This document shows positions 7,424 through 16,295 of a stretch of DNA of 39,967 nucleotides, piece after piece. Within the stretch, counting starts at the first letter, position 1. Each line of letters starts with the position of its first letter. The notes under the pieces were generated by a model, which saw nothing but the letters and a program-made list of their open reading frames with translations, did no database searches and was not told the DNA's origin. Origin of the DNA: an uncultured Eubacterium sp. (GTDB lineage: Bacteria > Bacillota > Clostridia > Lachnospirales > Lachnospiraceae); the NCBI GenBank assembly GCA_910584065.1, contig CAJTZN010000038.1, positions 1 to 39,967 of the forward strand, in the 5' to 3' direction. The translations under genes and the position numbers were made by a program.

Positions 7424-9601
7424 TTACTCAACCATACCACCTTTGTTAGTACCCACATCGGAACTGCTTCCGCTGCTGCTTCCTCTTCCGCCGCTGCCGC
7501 TGTTTCCGCTGCCGCCTCTTCCGCTTCCACCGCCGTTACTGCTATTGCTGCTGTTTCCGCCCGACGACTGGAAACCGCTGCTGCCCGCTGAATCATTATT
7601 TACGACCGGCGCCGGTGTCGGCACGTCTTTCCAGATCCGGATCTTCGCATCGGACGTGAAGCAATTGTTCTGCGCGCGCAGTCCCGGTATACCGGAGCTC
7701 GTCACCGCCCATTTATAATCCGTGTCTGCGGCCTCGGCGTGGTCGATCTGGATATTTGCGTCCTCCAGTTCGAGTTTTTCCGTCAGATAAGCCTTAAACT
7801 CCGCGACAGTTCGCCCGTCGCTGTTTACAACTTCTTCGATCGCATAGAGGGTAAAATCATCCTGGTACGGATTTCCCTGGGCAATCGACTGGAATGCGAT
7901 CTCCCCTTTTCCATATTCGGCGCCGGTTCCGTAGCACGCCATCGGCTTCGGCACGCAGTTGTCCTTCGCGTTCTCATACCGGATCTTGTAAGCGTCATCA
8001 TTTTTGATGTCCTCATATTTTTTCTTTATGTACGATGCCGGTATCTTCTGGTTTTTCTGCGCCTTGCTGCCGAGAGAGATCACGAACGTCAGCTTCCGTC
8101 CGGCCTCCACATACTGCCCGTACGGGAATTCCTCGCCGTTTTCTTTGATGGCAATGAGATTGTCCCGCTGGATCTCACTGTTCTCCTGACTCTCCTCGGT
8201 AATCTCGACTCCGTGCGCCCGCAACTCATCGGCAAGCTTTTTCATATTCTTTTTCGAGATATTTTTTACGCTCTCTTCCAAAGTGCGCCGCGCGCTGTTT
8301 TTTACAAATAACGTGATCGCGCTGTCTTTCGGGATGACCGCCCCGGCATTCGGACTCTGGAGCGTGACAAGTTCCCCTTCCTCATCCCCGAGATTGTACA
8401 CGACGGACGGCTCCGCCAGCCCTCCGTTTTTCAATAGATCCTGTGCCTCCTGCAGCGATTTTCCCGTTACGTTCAGCATCGAGGTACTGTCTTTGTTCTC
8501 GGTCACTTCCACCTCGGTGTCCCTGTTTTTGTAAACAAAGATCCCGCCTGCGAGCGCCGCGCAGAGCAGGCCGGCGACAAGTCCTTTCGCCCAGATCGGA
8601 AACCTGCCCGTATCAGACTTTATTTTTACCTTTTTCCGCTTCACACTGGAACTGTTCAGTTCCTGCAGAAATGCTTCGGCGGACGGTGTCCGGTCGCGCT
8701 GGAACACATTCAGGGCGTTCATGAGCGCATGTTCCATAGCTTCCGGGATCTGGACGCCCTGCTTCGACGGCTCCGTAAGTTTGTCGGTAAGCGCCCGCTC
8801 CACCGATTCGTCCGGCACCTTTCCGGTCATCATCCGGTACATCACGGCTGCTACCGAATACACATCCGACCAAGGCCCTTTTTCGCCGCGGCTCCGGTAC
8901 TGCTCTTCCGGCGCGTAACCCTGCTTTAGTATGACCGCCAGGCTTTTTGAATTGGAACTCGTCGCATAGCGCGCCGCACCGAAGTTCACCAGCTTGACCT
9001 GTCCGTCCTCCGTCAGCATGATATTTTCGGGGGCAATGTCACAGTGCACGACCGATACGTTATGGAGTTTCGCCAGTCCGGTCAGCAGCGTGCAGGCGAG
9101 TTTATGCGTCTCTTTCGCCGAATAGGTCGTTCCCTCATTCAGGACATCGGCCAGCGTCTTTCCTTCCAGATATTCCGTTATGACATAACCGGTATCATTT
9201 TCGGCCACGCAATCATAGACCGCCGCGATTCCCGTCAGGCTGCCCAGACGCTGGATCTCATTTCCCTCATTGAGAAACGCCGCCAGCCCTTCCTCGAACT
9301 GCTCGAGCGCATCTCCCGAATAGATCGTGATCTCCTTCTCTCCAGCAGACCGCGTCGTAAAATCGGACGGAAGGTATTCTTTGATCATCACCTTTCGTTC
9401 CTGCTCGGCATCCATTCCGATGTAAGTCACTGCGAACCCGCCGTATTCCATCGCTTTTCCGACGATATATTTCCCGCCTACGACCGTTCCCGGCGTCAGA
9501 TAATACGCTTCCTGTTCATCTGCCGCCTCGCTGTAACCACAATATGGACAGGTCATTACATTTTCGTCAATGTTGCTCATGCAACCCATACATAATTTCA
9601 T
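7424..9601 (-). CDS. Transmembrane kinase-fold protein with NFG motif, probable pseudokinase
   Basis: A 725-residue protein with a zinc ribbon (Cys4, 7, 18, 21) and a Hanks-type kinase fold. The lysine is kept (MIKEY, Lys74), but the glycine loop reads EYGGFA, the HRD motif reads HCD (186-188) and the metal-binding DFG reads NFG (206-208). The Asn codon is plain in the sequence (AAC). GYAPEEQY is present. A membrane helix lies at about 340-362, followed by one PASTA-like repeat, a second weaker one, an unassigned domain of about 170 residues and a Gly/Ser-rich tail. Loss of the DFG aspartate usually abolishes normal metal-ATP chemistry, so this may be a scaffold phosphorylated by its neighbours. 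Residual activity cannot be excluded. Confidence 0.9.
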   Translation of the reverse strand: MKLCMGCMSNIDENVMTCPYCGYSEAADEQEAYYLTPGTVVGGKYIVGKAMEYGGFAVTYIGMDAEQERKVMIKEYLPSDFTTRSAGEKEITIYSGDALEQFEEGLAAFLNEGNEIQRLGSLTGIAAVYDCVAENDTGYVITEYLEGKTLADVLNEGTTYSAKETHKLACTLLTGLAKLHNVSVVHCDIAPENIMLTEDGQVKLVNFGAARYATSSNSKSLAVILKQGYAPEEQYRSRGEKGPWSDVYSVAAVMYRMMTGKVPDESVERALTDKLTEPSKQGVQIPEAMEHALMNALNVFQRDRTPSAEAFLQELNSSSVKRKKVKIKSDTGRFPIWAKGLVAGLLCAALAGGIFVYKNRDTEVEVTENKDSTSMLNVTGKSLQEAQDLLKNGGLAEPSVVYNLGDEEGELVTLQSPNAGAVIPKDSAITLFVKNSARRTLEESVKNISKKNMKKLADELRAHGVEITEESQENSEIQRDNLIAIKENGEEFPYGQYVEAGRKLTFVISLGSKAQKNQKIPASYIKKKYEDIKNDDAYKIRYENAKDNCVPKPMACYGTGAEYGKGEIAFQSIAQGNPYQDDFTLYAIEEVVNSDGRTVAEFKAYLTEKLELEDANIQIDHAEAADTDYKWAVTSSGIPGLRAQNNCFTSDAKIRIWKDVPTPAPVVNNDSAGSSGFQSSGGNSSNSSNGGGSGRGGSGNSGSGGRGSSSGSSSDVGTNKGGMVE

Positions 9602-9648
9602 CTCGTCCTCTCATTCCGGGTTATCCCAGGGGGAACCCTCTTTTCGCT

Positions 9649-11208
9649 TCAAAACTTAATCTTTATTTTTTTTACTGTTACCGGCGGTATGCCGTTTTTC
9701 ATCTTCACCGTAACCTGGCACTTTAGTTTTTTCAGGATATAATCGTACGAGCGCATCTTGTTCACGTTTATTTTGTATTTCCTTCCTTTGAACTTATACG
9801 TAACGGAGCAGTTCTTTACCTGTTTACCGTTTAGATTTTTATAAACGGGTTTTACGCTGTACACCTTTAATTTTTTATTGTATCGTTTGGAATACTTTAA
9901 TGTCCGTTTTAAATCTATTACCGCTTTTAGGGAAATAGAGGGTTTCGGTACTTTTACCGTGACTGAATATTTCTTTCCCTTATAAACGGCCGTTAGTTTT
10001 GCGGTTCCCGCTTTTAGGCCTGTCACCTTATTTTTACTGATCTTTACGATCTTTTTCGCAGCGGCGTTGGCTGCTTTCAGGCTGTCCGGTTTCTCTCTTC
10101 CTAACAGGATCGGTATTGTTGAACCCACGGATACTTCATAATCTGTTTTGTAACCGTCCGGTTTTTCGGTCGGCGCCGGGGTTGGCGGCTCGGGTGCCGA
10201 CGAGGTCGGGATTGGCGGCAGTACCGAGGGCGGGGTTTGCGACGGCGGAGGGGTCGTCGGACTTGACGTTGGACTCGCCGTTGGACTTGATGTCGGACTT
10301 GACGTCGGACTTGCTGTCGGACTTGCTGTCGGTGTTGCCGTTGGACTTACTGTCGGACTTGATGTCGGTGTTACTGTTGGCGTTGACGTCGGACTCGCTG
10401 TCGGACTTGACGTTGGACTTGCTGTCGGTGTTGCTGTCGGACTTGCTGTCGGTGTTACTGTTGGCGTTGACGTCGGACTCGCTGTCGGACTTGACGTCGG
10501 TGTTACTGTTGGCGTTGACGTCGGACTCGCTGTCGGACTTGACGTTGGTGTTACTGTCGGACTTGACGTCGGACTCGCTGTCGGACTTGACGTTGGACTC
10601 GCTGTCGGACTTGACGTTGGACTCGCTGTCGGACTCGCCGTTGGACTTGACGTCGGTGTTACTGTTGGCGTTGACGTCGGACTCGCTGTCGGACTTACTG
10701 TCGGCGGCTGGGTTGTCTTTTCCGGTATCGAAACCTGAAAATCAGCTTTCTTCCCCTCTACCTTTGCTTTTTCTGCCTGAACTTTCCCATCTACTTCTAC
10801 CATTACCTCTTTCGCCCAAGTTTCATTCGAATCTTCTAATGTAACGCTGACATCCGCTGTTTTTTTATCCTCCCTGCACCTTACCTGCGCTTCTTTAGTA
10901 ACCGTTACTTCTTTCTCAGGTGTTTCCGCCCCTTCCACGTTTAAAATTCCGTCATTTGGTTTTTCCATACTTGGAGTTTCGACAGTGGGAGTTTCTACCC
11001 CCACTAATTCTACAGAACAGGTTGTTGTCGTCGCTTCAAGTCCTTCTGTAGAAATCCTGATCGTATGATACTCCGCACCTTTTAGAGATGCGCTCCCAGT
11101 TCCCTCTGCATCGGCCTTCTGCGGTGCGGATCCCAGCAGTCCGGCGAGCAATGCGATCACAAGTACTCGCGCGATCTCCTTTCGCTTTTTCCAAATCCTG
11201 ATGTTCAT
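9649..11208 (-). CDS. Secreted Thr/Ser/Pro-repeat protein with Ig-like C-terminal domain
   Basis: A 519-residue protein with an AGGAGG site before ATG at 11208. The N-terminus is a signal peptide: basic NIRIWKKRKE, then a hydrophobic run, then a likely cleavage site near ADA-EG. Residues about 35-155 form a Thr/Val/Glu-rich domain. A long low-complexity region of about 150 residues follows, built from SPTA, SPTS and TPTV units. The C-terminal 170 residues contain a BIG2-like strand pattern (KNKVTGLKAGTAKLTAVYKG) and a Lys/Tyr-rich end. No LPXTG or surface-layer motif was seen, so the anchoring mode is unknown. The Thr/Pro region could span the wall or be O-glycosylated (inference). It sits between the DUF6273 protein and the kinase genes, so it may be an output or an extracellular sensor part. 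Confidence 0.85.
   Translation of the reverse strand: MNIRIWKKRKEIARVLVIALLAGLLGSAPQKADAEGTGSASLKGAEYHTIRISTEGLEATTTTCSVELVGVETPTVETPSMEKPNDGILNVEGAETPEKEVTVTKEAQVRCREDKKTADVSVTLEDSNETWAKEVMVEVDGKVQAEKAKVEGKKADFQVSIPEKTTQPPTVSPTASPTSTPTVTPTSSPTASPTASPTSSPTASPTSSPTASPTSSPTVTPTSSPTASPTSTPTVTPTSSPTASPTSTPTVTPTASPTATPTASPTSSPTASPTSTPTVTPTSSPTVSPTATPTASPTASPTSSPTSSPTASPTSSPTTPPPSQTPPSVLPPIPTSSAPEPPTPAPTEKPDGYKTDYEVSVGSTIPILLGREKPDSLKAANAAAKKIVKISKNKVTGLKAGTAKLTAVYKGKKYSVTVKVPKPSISLKAVIDLKRTLKYSKRYNKKLKVYSVKPVYKNLNGKQVKNCSVTYKFKGRKYKINVNKMRSYDYILKKLKCQVTVKMKNGIPPVTVKKIKIKF
10252..10705 (-). repeat. In-frame low-complexity repeat encoding Ser/Thr-Pro-Thr units
   Basis: Short units of 12 bases (on the plus strand, variants of GGACTTGACGTC, GGACTCGCTGTC and GGTGTTACTGTT) recur tens of times inside the gene at 9649-11208. 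They encode four-residue blocks such as SPTA, SPTS, TPTV and TPTS. Larger blocks of several units are repeated almost exactly, which suggests recent expansion by slippage or unequal crossing-over. The repeat keeps frame throughout. Confidence 0.9.
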
Positions 11209-11242
11209 TTACTCTTCCTCCTCATCTTTTCTCCATTCGCAT

Positions 11243-11268
11243 AAGGTAAGTGAAGGTTACCTTTTTTT
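11243..11268 (+). terminator. Hairpin with T-run between two minus-strand genes
   Basis: AAGGTAA (11243-11249) pairs with TTACCTT (11257-11263) around a seven-base loop. On the plus strand it is followed by a T-run (11264-11268), the form of an intrinsic terminator, although no plus-strand gene is upstream. On the minus strand, the direction of the surrounding genes, the hairpin is preceded by As and lacks a T-run, so it should not stop the operon transcript. It might limit antisense transcription or mark an RNA processing site. Confidence 0.4.
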
Positions 11269-11288
11269 CTGACCACGCCTCCTGATTC

Positions 11289-13874
11289 TCATCCTTTCTT
11301 CATCAGCTTGCGGTACTGCGCGACTTTACTTTTCGGCACCTGGATCTTTGCTTTCCTGCTGACTCCGGCAAAGGCTCCTTTTCCTATCTTTTTCAGTACT
11401 TTTGAACGGATTATGACTTTTTTGATCTTCCTGCATCCACTGAATGCTCCATTTCCTATAATGCGTACTTCTTTGCCGATTGTCGCAGTCTGCAGCTGTT
11501 TACATCCCTTAAAAGCGTTTTTGGATATTTCTACTACTTTATAGGAAGCAGATTGTATCTTTATGGAGTTTGGAATCGTTGCTTTTTTTATCTTTTTATT
11601 CGATGCTTTCCAAAGAACGACTGTCCTCTCCTTTTGCGTCGATTTTTTTATTTTATACTGCAGACCAAAAACTGTAACGATCTTACCAGGTGTAACCTCT
11701 CTTTTTGAAAGCGACTGCTTCTCTCCGCCAGAATCATCATTTTTTGATATGATATCCGGATTTATGGCAGACGGGATATCCGGATTCGGGGGAATTACTG
11801 TTCCATCGCTTCCTGACGACGGCTTTTCTGACGGCTTCGTCGATACCTGAGGCTGTGTCTGACTTGTTCCTGGTTTGGGTGTTGGTGTTATATCTAATCC
11901 CGGCCTTATTGTCGGTGTTGGTGTTACGTCTGCTCCTGGTGCTGCTGTTGTTATTGCCGGTGCCGATGCTTCTGGTTTAGAGGTAGGTGTTGGCGTTTCA
12001 TCTACTTCCGGTTTTGTTGTTGGCACTTTCGTCGGTGTTGCTGATACCGTTGCTTCCGGTTTGGAAGTTGGTGTTGATGTTTCATCTATTTCTGGTTTGT
12101 GTGTCGGAATCTGCGTAGGTTTTACCGACGGAATTATCGTAACCTTTGGGGTAGGTGACGGGGTTTTTGTTACATTTGGCGTCGCTTTTATCGTCGGGGT
12201 TGGTTCGATTACTACTTCATCCGATACCACCGTACCTGCTGGCGACCACTCCGAAACAGATGATAGATTTAAATGCAAAGCGGGGCGAACACCAACACCA
12301 TCATAGTTGACATCGTCGCCACCCCGGCGCACGTCGCCACTGCTACGCACGTAGGCGGCATTGTAACTATAGTGGCCCGGCGACCGCAGCCACCAATAGC
12401 CGTTTCCCTCGTACTCTGTATCTGTACTTGTATATGCCCCCTGTTCTTTTGCATATGCTGTATTCAAAGCTCTTCTGTTTTTTGCAGATTCACTACTTGA
12501 GATGGAAAAACCATAATCCCCATTCGTTACCTCATCTATGGAAAGAAGGTACACTTGATCTGTCGTGTCACCGCCCCCTTCTGTCCCGTAATCCGGATTA
12601 TCATTATTTATCACTCGTGTATTTTTTATCGCTGACTGCTCCGAAGCTGAAAAAGCATTGTTGAAGAATGAATCATTTAGCCACTCCCGCAGTGTACTCG
12701 TCTCCCATGTAACATCCGCTGGCGTATCGTTATACTCTTGGCAATCCAGATTCCGATCCGCCACCAAAAACGCATCATCACCGTCTACGGAGAGTACTCT
12801 CCACTTGATCGGTTCTTTATCATCATCCTGATCCGCTGTACCATCTCCATTTGTATCATTCTGCCAGTAATTCCCAAAATAGATACAGTCCCATGTGGTA
12901 ACACCATCCGATACGCGGGGATTTTGTAAATCTGCATACGGCGGATTTGTAGAAGGAAGCGGTGTTACTTTCGGCGACTCTGTAGGCCGCACGCTCGGTT
13001 TCGTCACTGTTCCGTCCGATGCTACCGTCCCTGCCAACGACCATTCTGAAACAGATGATAGATCCAGATGCAGAGCAGGACGCACGACCCTATTATTGTA
13101 GTTAACAAAAGAGCCAACCCCCGACATGTTCCCATATTCATTTACATGAAGCGCCACCGTATTCTTGTGCCCTGGCGATCGTAACCACCAATAGCCGTTT
13201 CCTTCATATTCTACCTTCGAACTTGTAAGTGCTCCTTGTCCTTTTACATAATCTGTATTCAGTGCTCTTCTGCTTACTGCATTTTCATTGCTTGAGGTGG
13301 AAAAACCATAATCCTCGTTTGTTACCTCCTCGCTGGAAAGCAGATACACCTTATCTATTGTATTATTGCCCCCTTCTGTCCCGAAATCTGGATTATCATT
13401 ATTTATAACCTGTGTACTTTTTATTGCTGACTGTTCCGAAGCTGAAAAAGCATTGTTTAAAAATGAAGTATTTATCCAATCCCGCAGTGTGCTAATCTCC
13501 CATGTAACCTCTCCGTCCGTATTGTTATATTGTTGGCAATCCAAATTTCGATCCGCCACCAAAAACGCATCATCCCCGTCTACCGAGAGAACCCTCCACT
13601 TGATCGGTTCTTTATCATCATCCTGATCCGCCTTCCCATCCCCATTCGTGTCATTCTGCCAGTAACGTCCAAAATAAATACAGTCCCATGTCGTAACACC
13701 ATCCGACACACGGGGATTTCTCAAAGAAGATGACCTGGACTGCCCTTCTGCCGCCCTGCTGACCGATGCCTCTCCCACCGGCAGCATTCCTAAAATCAGA
13801 GAAAAAACGACTATAACCGCCACTCTTCTCCGCACCGATCTTTCCAACCATTTCCCTCCATGCTCCATATCCAT
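11289..13874 (-). CDS. Secreted protein with two DUF6273 domains, Thr/Pro linker and BspA-type leucine-rich repeats
   Basis: An 861-residue protein starting at ATG 13874, two codons before another ATG; GGAGGG lies just upstream. The N-terminal 42 residues form a signal peptide. Two tandem copies of a domain of about 220 residues follow (about 50-275 and 315-540), each with VSDGVTTWDCIYFG, an Asn/Asp-rich loop (DTNGDG), YWWLRSPGH and VRPALHL. This matches the DUF6273 family of Clostridia, whose function is unknown. A Thr/Pro-rich linker (about 540-690) leads to a C-terminal BspA-like leucine-rich repeat (about 755-850), including NAFKGCKQL and GAFSGCRKI. It is likely exposed at the cell surface. 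It follows the FHA-ABC transporter gene by 24 bases, so the pair may share regulation. Whether the transporter handles this protein is unknown; its signal peptide argues for Sec export. Confidence 0.88.
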   Translation of the reverse strand: MDMEHGGKWLERSVRRRVAVIVVFSLILGMLPVGEASVSRAAEGQSRSSSLRNPRVSDGVTTWDCIYFGRYWQNDTNGDGKADQDDDKEPIKWRVLSVDGDDAFLVADRNLDCQQYNNTDGEVTWEISTLRDWINTSFLNNAFSASEQSAIKSTQVINNDNPDFGTEGGNNTIDKVYLLSSEEVTNEDYGFSTSSNENAVSRRALNTDYVKGQGALTSSKVEYEGNGYWWLRSPGHKNTVALHVNEYGNMSGVGSFVNYNNRVVRPALHLDLSSVSEWSLAGTVASDGTVTKPSVRPTESPKVTPLPSTNPPYADLQNPRVSDGVTTWDCIYFGNYWQNDTNGDGTADQDDDKEPIKWRVLSVDGDDAFLVADRNLDCQEYNDTPADVTWETSTLREWLNDSFFNNAFSASEQSAIKNTRVINNDNPDYGTEGGGDTTDQVYLLSIDEVTNGDYGFSISSSESAKNRRALNTAYAKEQGAYTSTDTEYEGNGYWWLRSPGHYSYNAAYVRSSGDVRRGGDDVNYDGVGVRPALHLNLSSVSEWSPAGTVVSDEVVIEPTPTIKATPNVTKTPSPTPKVTIIPSVKPTQIPTHKPEIDETSTPTSKPEATVSATPTKVPTTKPEVDETPTPTSKPEASAPAITTAAPGADVTPTPTIRPGLDITPTPKPGTSQTQPQVSTKPSEKPSSGSDGTVIPPNPDIPSAINPDIISKNDDSGGEKQSLSKREVTPGKIVTVFGLQYKIKKSTQKERTVVLWKASNKKIKKATIPNSIKIQSASYKVVEISKNAFKGCKQLQTATIGKEVRIIGNGAFSGCRKIKKVIIRSKVLKKIGKGAFAGVSRKAKIQVPKSKVAQYRKLMKKG
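12215..13725 (-). repeat. Tandem duplication of the DUF6273-encoding segment
   Basis: The segment at about 13000-13725 (first domain) and the segment at about 12240-12935 (second domain) read nearly the same over long stretches, for example the region encoding GDDAFLVADRNLDC and the region encoding EGNGYWWLRSPGH. Both the DNA and the protein are alike, so the duplication is fairly recent or kept uniform by gene conversion. Differences cluster between the YWWLRSPGH and RPALHL motifs, where residues such as HKNTVALHVNEYG in one copy are replaced by YSYNAAYVRSSGD in the other. Confidence 0.85.
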
Positions 13875-13898
13875 TTCCCTCCTTAAAAAAAATTTCCC

Positions 13899-16295
13899 TT
13901 ACCTCTGATCCTTCTTCAAACTCCGCAGCACGACCACGCTGATCCCGCCGCACACGACTGCCGCCGCACCGAGCACGACCCATATATGCCACAGATGCGC
14001 CGCACCCCGCGCGTACAGATCGTCGTAGTGCGGCGGGATGAGCGCCGCCAGCGCCTCGTCTTCCTGCGCCATCCGCCGCGGCAGACCGTTCAGGTCTGTG
14101 ATGTTACCCAGGCACTCCATCGCCCACCGGCTGACCGTCAGCCGGGAAAACCATTCTCCGGCTCCCTCGGGAAGCGTGAAGATTGCACCTGAGAACAATA
14201 ACTGTACGATCAGTACGAACGGTGAAACCGCCATCGCCCGGTCGGCGTTGCGCACGAGCGAGGAAATGATGAGTCCCATCGCCGCCGACGCAAAAATCGT
14301 GAGATACACGCTGAAACAGATTTCCCAGTCCGCATATGCGCCAAACAAACCGTCCCCGGTTTCATTGTCGGCGAGCGAAAGAAACGTAAAAACAAGGATC
14401 CCCGTCTGCAAAAGGCAGATGACCGCCTGCACGGCAAATTTCGATACGATATAGGAAACGAGGTTCAGATTCCCCATGTACTCCCGCTTCAGGATCGCGC
14501 GCTCTTTGCAGACCTCCTGGATCGTATTAAACATACCGATCCAGATACCCGAACAGGCGAGCGCAAACATCATCGACTGGGTGTCCTCGTACGTCACAAA
14601 AATATGTTCATTCGCCACGACGATGAGTAAAAGGGCGATCAGCACCGGCTGCAAAAACAGCAGGAACAGTCTCTGTACATCGTGGACGATCAGCGCCGAA
14701 TACCGGGAGGTGAGAACAGCGAGCTGACGGAGCGGGGACACACAGGCCCCGCGGTATGCGGACGGCATTTTCGCGGCCGGCGTCTCCGTCTTTGCCGCAC
14801 TCTGCCTCACGTAATTTTTCAGATAATATTCATTCCAGACATCGGTACGTTCCGCCAGCTCACTGTACACTTCCACCAGTTCCTGTTTTCCGAAATACTC
14901 CGTGATCCCGCCCGGCGGGCCGCAGTAGCATATTTTCCCGCCCGGCCCCATGAAGATCACCTTATCGCACAGGTGGATGCTCTGCGTCGTATGCGTCACC
15001 ATGATGATCGTCTTTCCCTCATTTTTTGAGAGGGCGGCGAGCGTGTGCATCAGACTCTGTTCCGTATCTGGATCCAGACCGCTCGTCGGCTCGTCGAGAA
15101 AAAACAGTCCCGGATCGGCTAACAGTTCCACGGCGATACTGGCGCGCTTTTTCTGCCCGCCGCTCAGTTTTCGGATGTATGTCCTGCCGTGTTCTGCCAG
15201 GCCGACCATTTCGAGCACTTTCGTAATGCGCCGCTCCCTCTCAGCCGCTGACACGTCAGACGCCATTTTCAGCTTCGCCGTATATGCCAGCATAGTGCGC
15301 AGTGTCAGGTTTTCATAAATAATGTCCTGCTGCGGCACAAAACCAATCATATTTTTCAGCGTGGAAAAATTCCGGTGCAGGTCGATCCCATTGCAGTACA
15401 CCGATCCGAACACATCGGAATCAAAACCGCTCATCGCATTCATAACCGTCGTTTTTCCCGCGCCGCTCCCGCCAATGATGGCGACAAATTCATTGCTGCC
15501 GATCTCGCACGACACATGCTGCAGGATCGCCTTTTCCCGGCGGCCGCTTCCGACCACCTTCGAAATATTATCCATGCGCACGGAGACGCCGTTTACCTCC
15601 TTTTGAAATAAGATCGAATCCCCCGTCAGGATAAACAGGCTCCCCGCGATCTGCACGACGTCTTTCTCGTGCAGCAGTTCCGGTGACAGCAGCCGCCTTC
15701 CATTTACGTAGATTCCGTTCATGCTCCCGCAGTCCATCACTGCGATCTGATTTCCCTTCCGGCTGAACACCGCATGTTTCCTGGAAAATGCCGGGGAATC
15801 CATGACGATATCGTTTTCCGTCCCGCGCCCGAGCGTCGTATTTCCCTGCCCCAGAGGCATGTGGATCCAGTTTCCTCCGCCCTGCGCATTCGTGATCACG
15901 ATCAGTACCGAGCCGGCAGCGTCCCGTGCCGAAGAGTCGATACGTAGAATAAGTTCCGAACCGCTCATCCGGATATACTTTTTCGGCGGGATACGAATGT
16001 ATTCATTGTCCATATAGAGATATGTACCATTTGTGCTGCCTACGTCCGCGACGTGGAGAACTCCGTTTTCATCGTATTTGATCCGGAGATGTGTAGAAGA
16101 TACCCCCGGGGACGGTATAGCGATATCCGCCTCCCGGCCGTTTCTCCCCACGGAGATCCGGTTCTTTCCCCATGCGCGCAGATCATAGTCCCAGACATTT
16201 CCTCCTGTCACCACGATCATCCGGTCAGTACCGGGCGCGTACAGGCTGCCCGGAGGAACATACATCGTCTGTGTGCCGGGCTGTCCGTTTCTCAT
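13899..16295 (-). CDS. ABCG-type ABC transporter with two N-terminal FHA domains
   Basis: A 798-residue half-transporter. FHA1 (about 40-118) has VGRN, SSTH and STNGT; FHA2 (about 145-225) has LGRG, SRKH and SMNGI. The ATPase follows with Walker A GGSGAGKTT at 275-283, signature LSGGQ at 377-381 and Walker B FFLDEP near 398-403. The last 280 residues carry about six membrane helices of the ABC2 type. The architecture parallels mycobacterial Rv1747, an FHA-ABC exporter controlled by Thr phosphorylation by PknF. It overlaps the upstream kinase gene by four bases (ATGA), implying translational coupling and making that kinase the prime candidate regulator. The substrate cannot be told from sequence; ABCG-type exporters often move lipids or glycolipids. 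Confidence 0.93.
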   Translation of the reverse strand: MRNGQPGTQTMYVPPGSLYAPGTDRMIVVTGGNVWDYDLRAWGKNRISVGRNGREADIAIPSPGVSSTHLRIKYDENGVLHVADVGSTNGTYLYMDNEYIRIPPKKYIRMSGSELILRIDSSARDAAGSVLIVITNAQGGGNWIHMPLGQGNTTLGRGTENDIVMDSPAFSRKHAVFSRKGNQIAVMDCGSMNGIYVNGRRLLSPELLHEKDVVQIAGSLFILTGDSILFQKEVNGVSVRMDNISKVVGSGRREKAILQHVSCEIGSNEFVAIIGGSGAGKTTVMNAMSGFDSDVFGSVYCNGIDLHRNFSTLKNMIGFVPQQDIIYENLTLRTMLAYTAKLKMASDVSAAERERRITKVLEMVGLAEHGRTYIRKLSGGQKKRASIAVELLADPGLFFLDEPTSGLDPDTEQSLMHTLAALSKNEGKTIIMVTHTTQSIHLCDKVIFMGPGGKICYCGPPGGITEYFGKQELVEVYSELAERTDVWNEYYLKNYVRQSAAKTETPAAKMPSAYRGACVSPLRQLAVLTSRYSALIVHDVQRLFLLFLQPVLIALLLIVVANEHIFVTYEDTQSMMFALACSGIWIGMFNTIQEVCKERAILKREYMGNLNLVSYIVSKFAVQAVICLLQTGILVFTFLSLADNETGDGLFGAYADWEICFSVYLTIFASAAMGLIISSLVRNADRAMAVSPFVLIVQLLFSGAIFTLPEGAGEWFSRLTVSRWAMECLGNITDLNGLPRRMAQEDEALAALIPPHYDDLYARGAAHLWHIWVVLGAAAVVCGGISVVVLRSLKKDQR

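Noticed and set aside
10252..10705. Possible CRISPR array
   Set aside because: Repeats are contiguous, 12 bases long, without unique spacers, and keep a protein frame.
10116..10844. Long plus-strand open frame (242 codons) rich in Leu/Ser/Asp
   Set aside because: It is the antisense of the Thr/Pro-repeat tract; the repeat keeps all frames open. No ribosome site or known domain.
11875..12306. Plus-strand open frame rich in Val/Gly opposite the DUF6273 gene linker
   Set aside because: It is a shadow of the Thr/Pro-rich coding sequence on the minus strand, with no ribosome site or family match.
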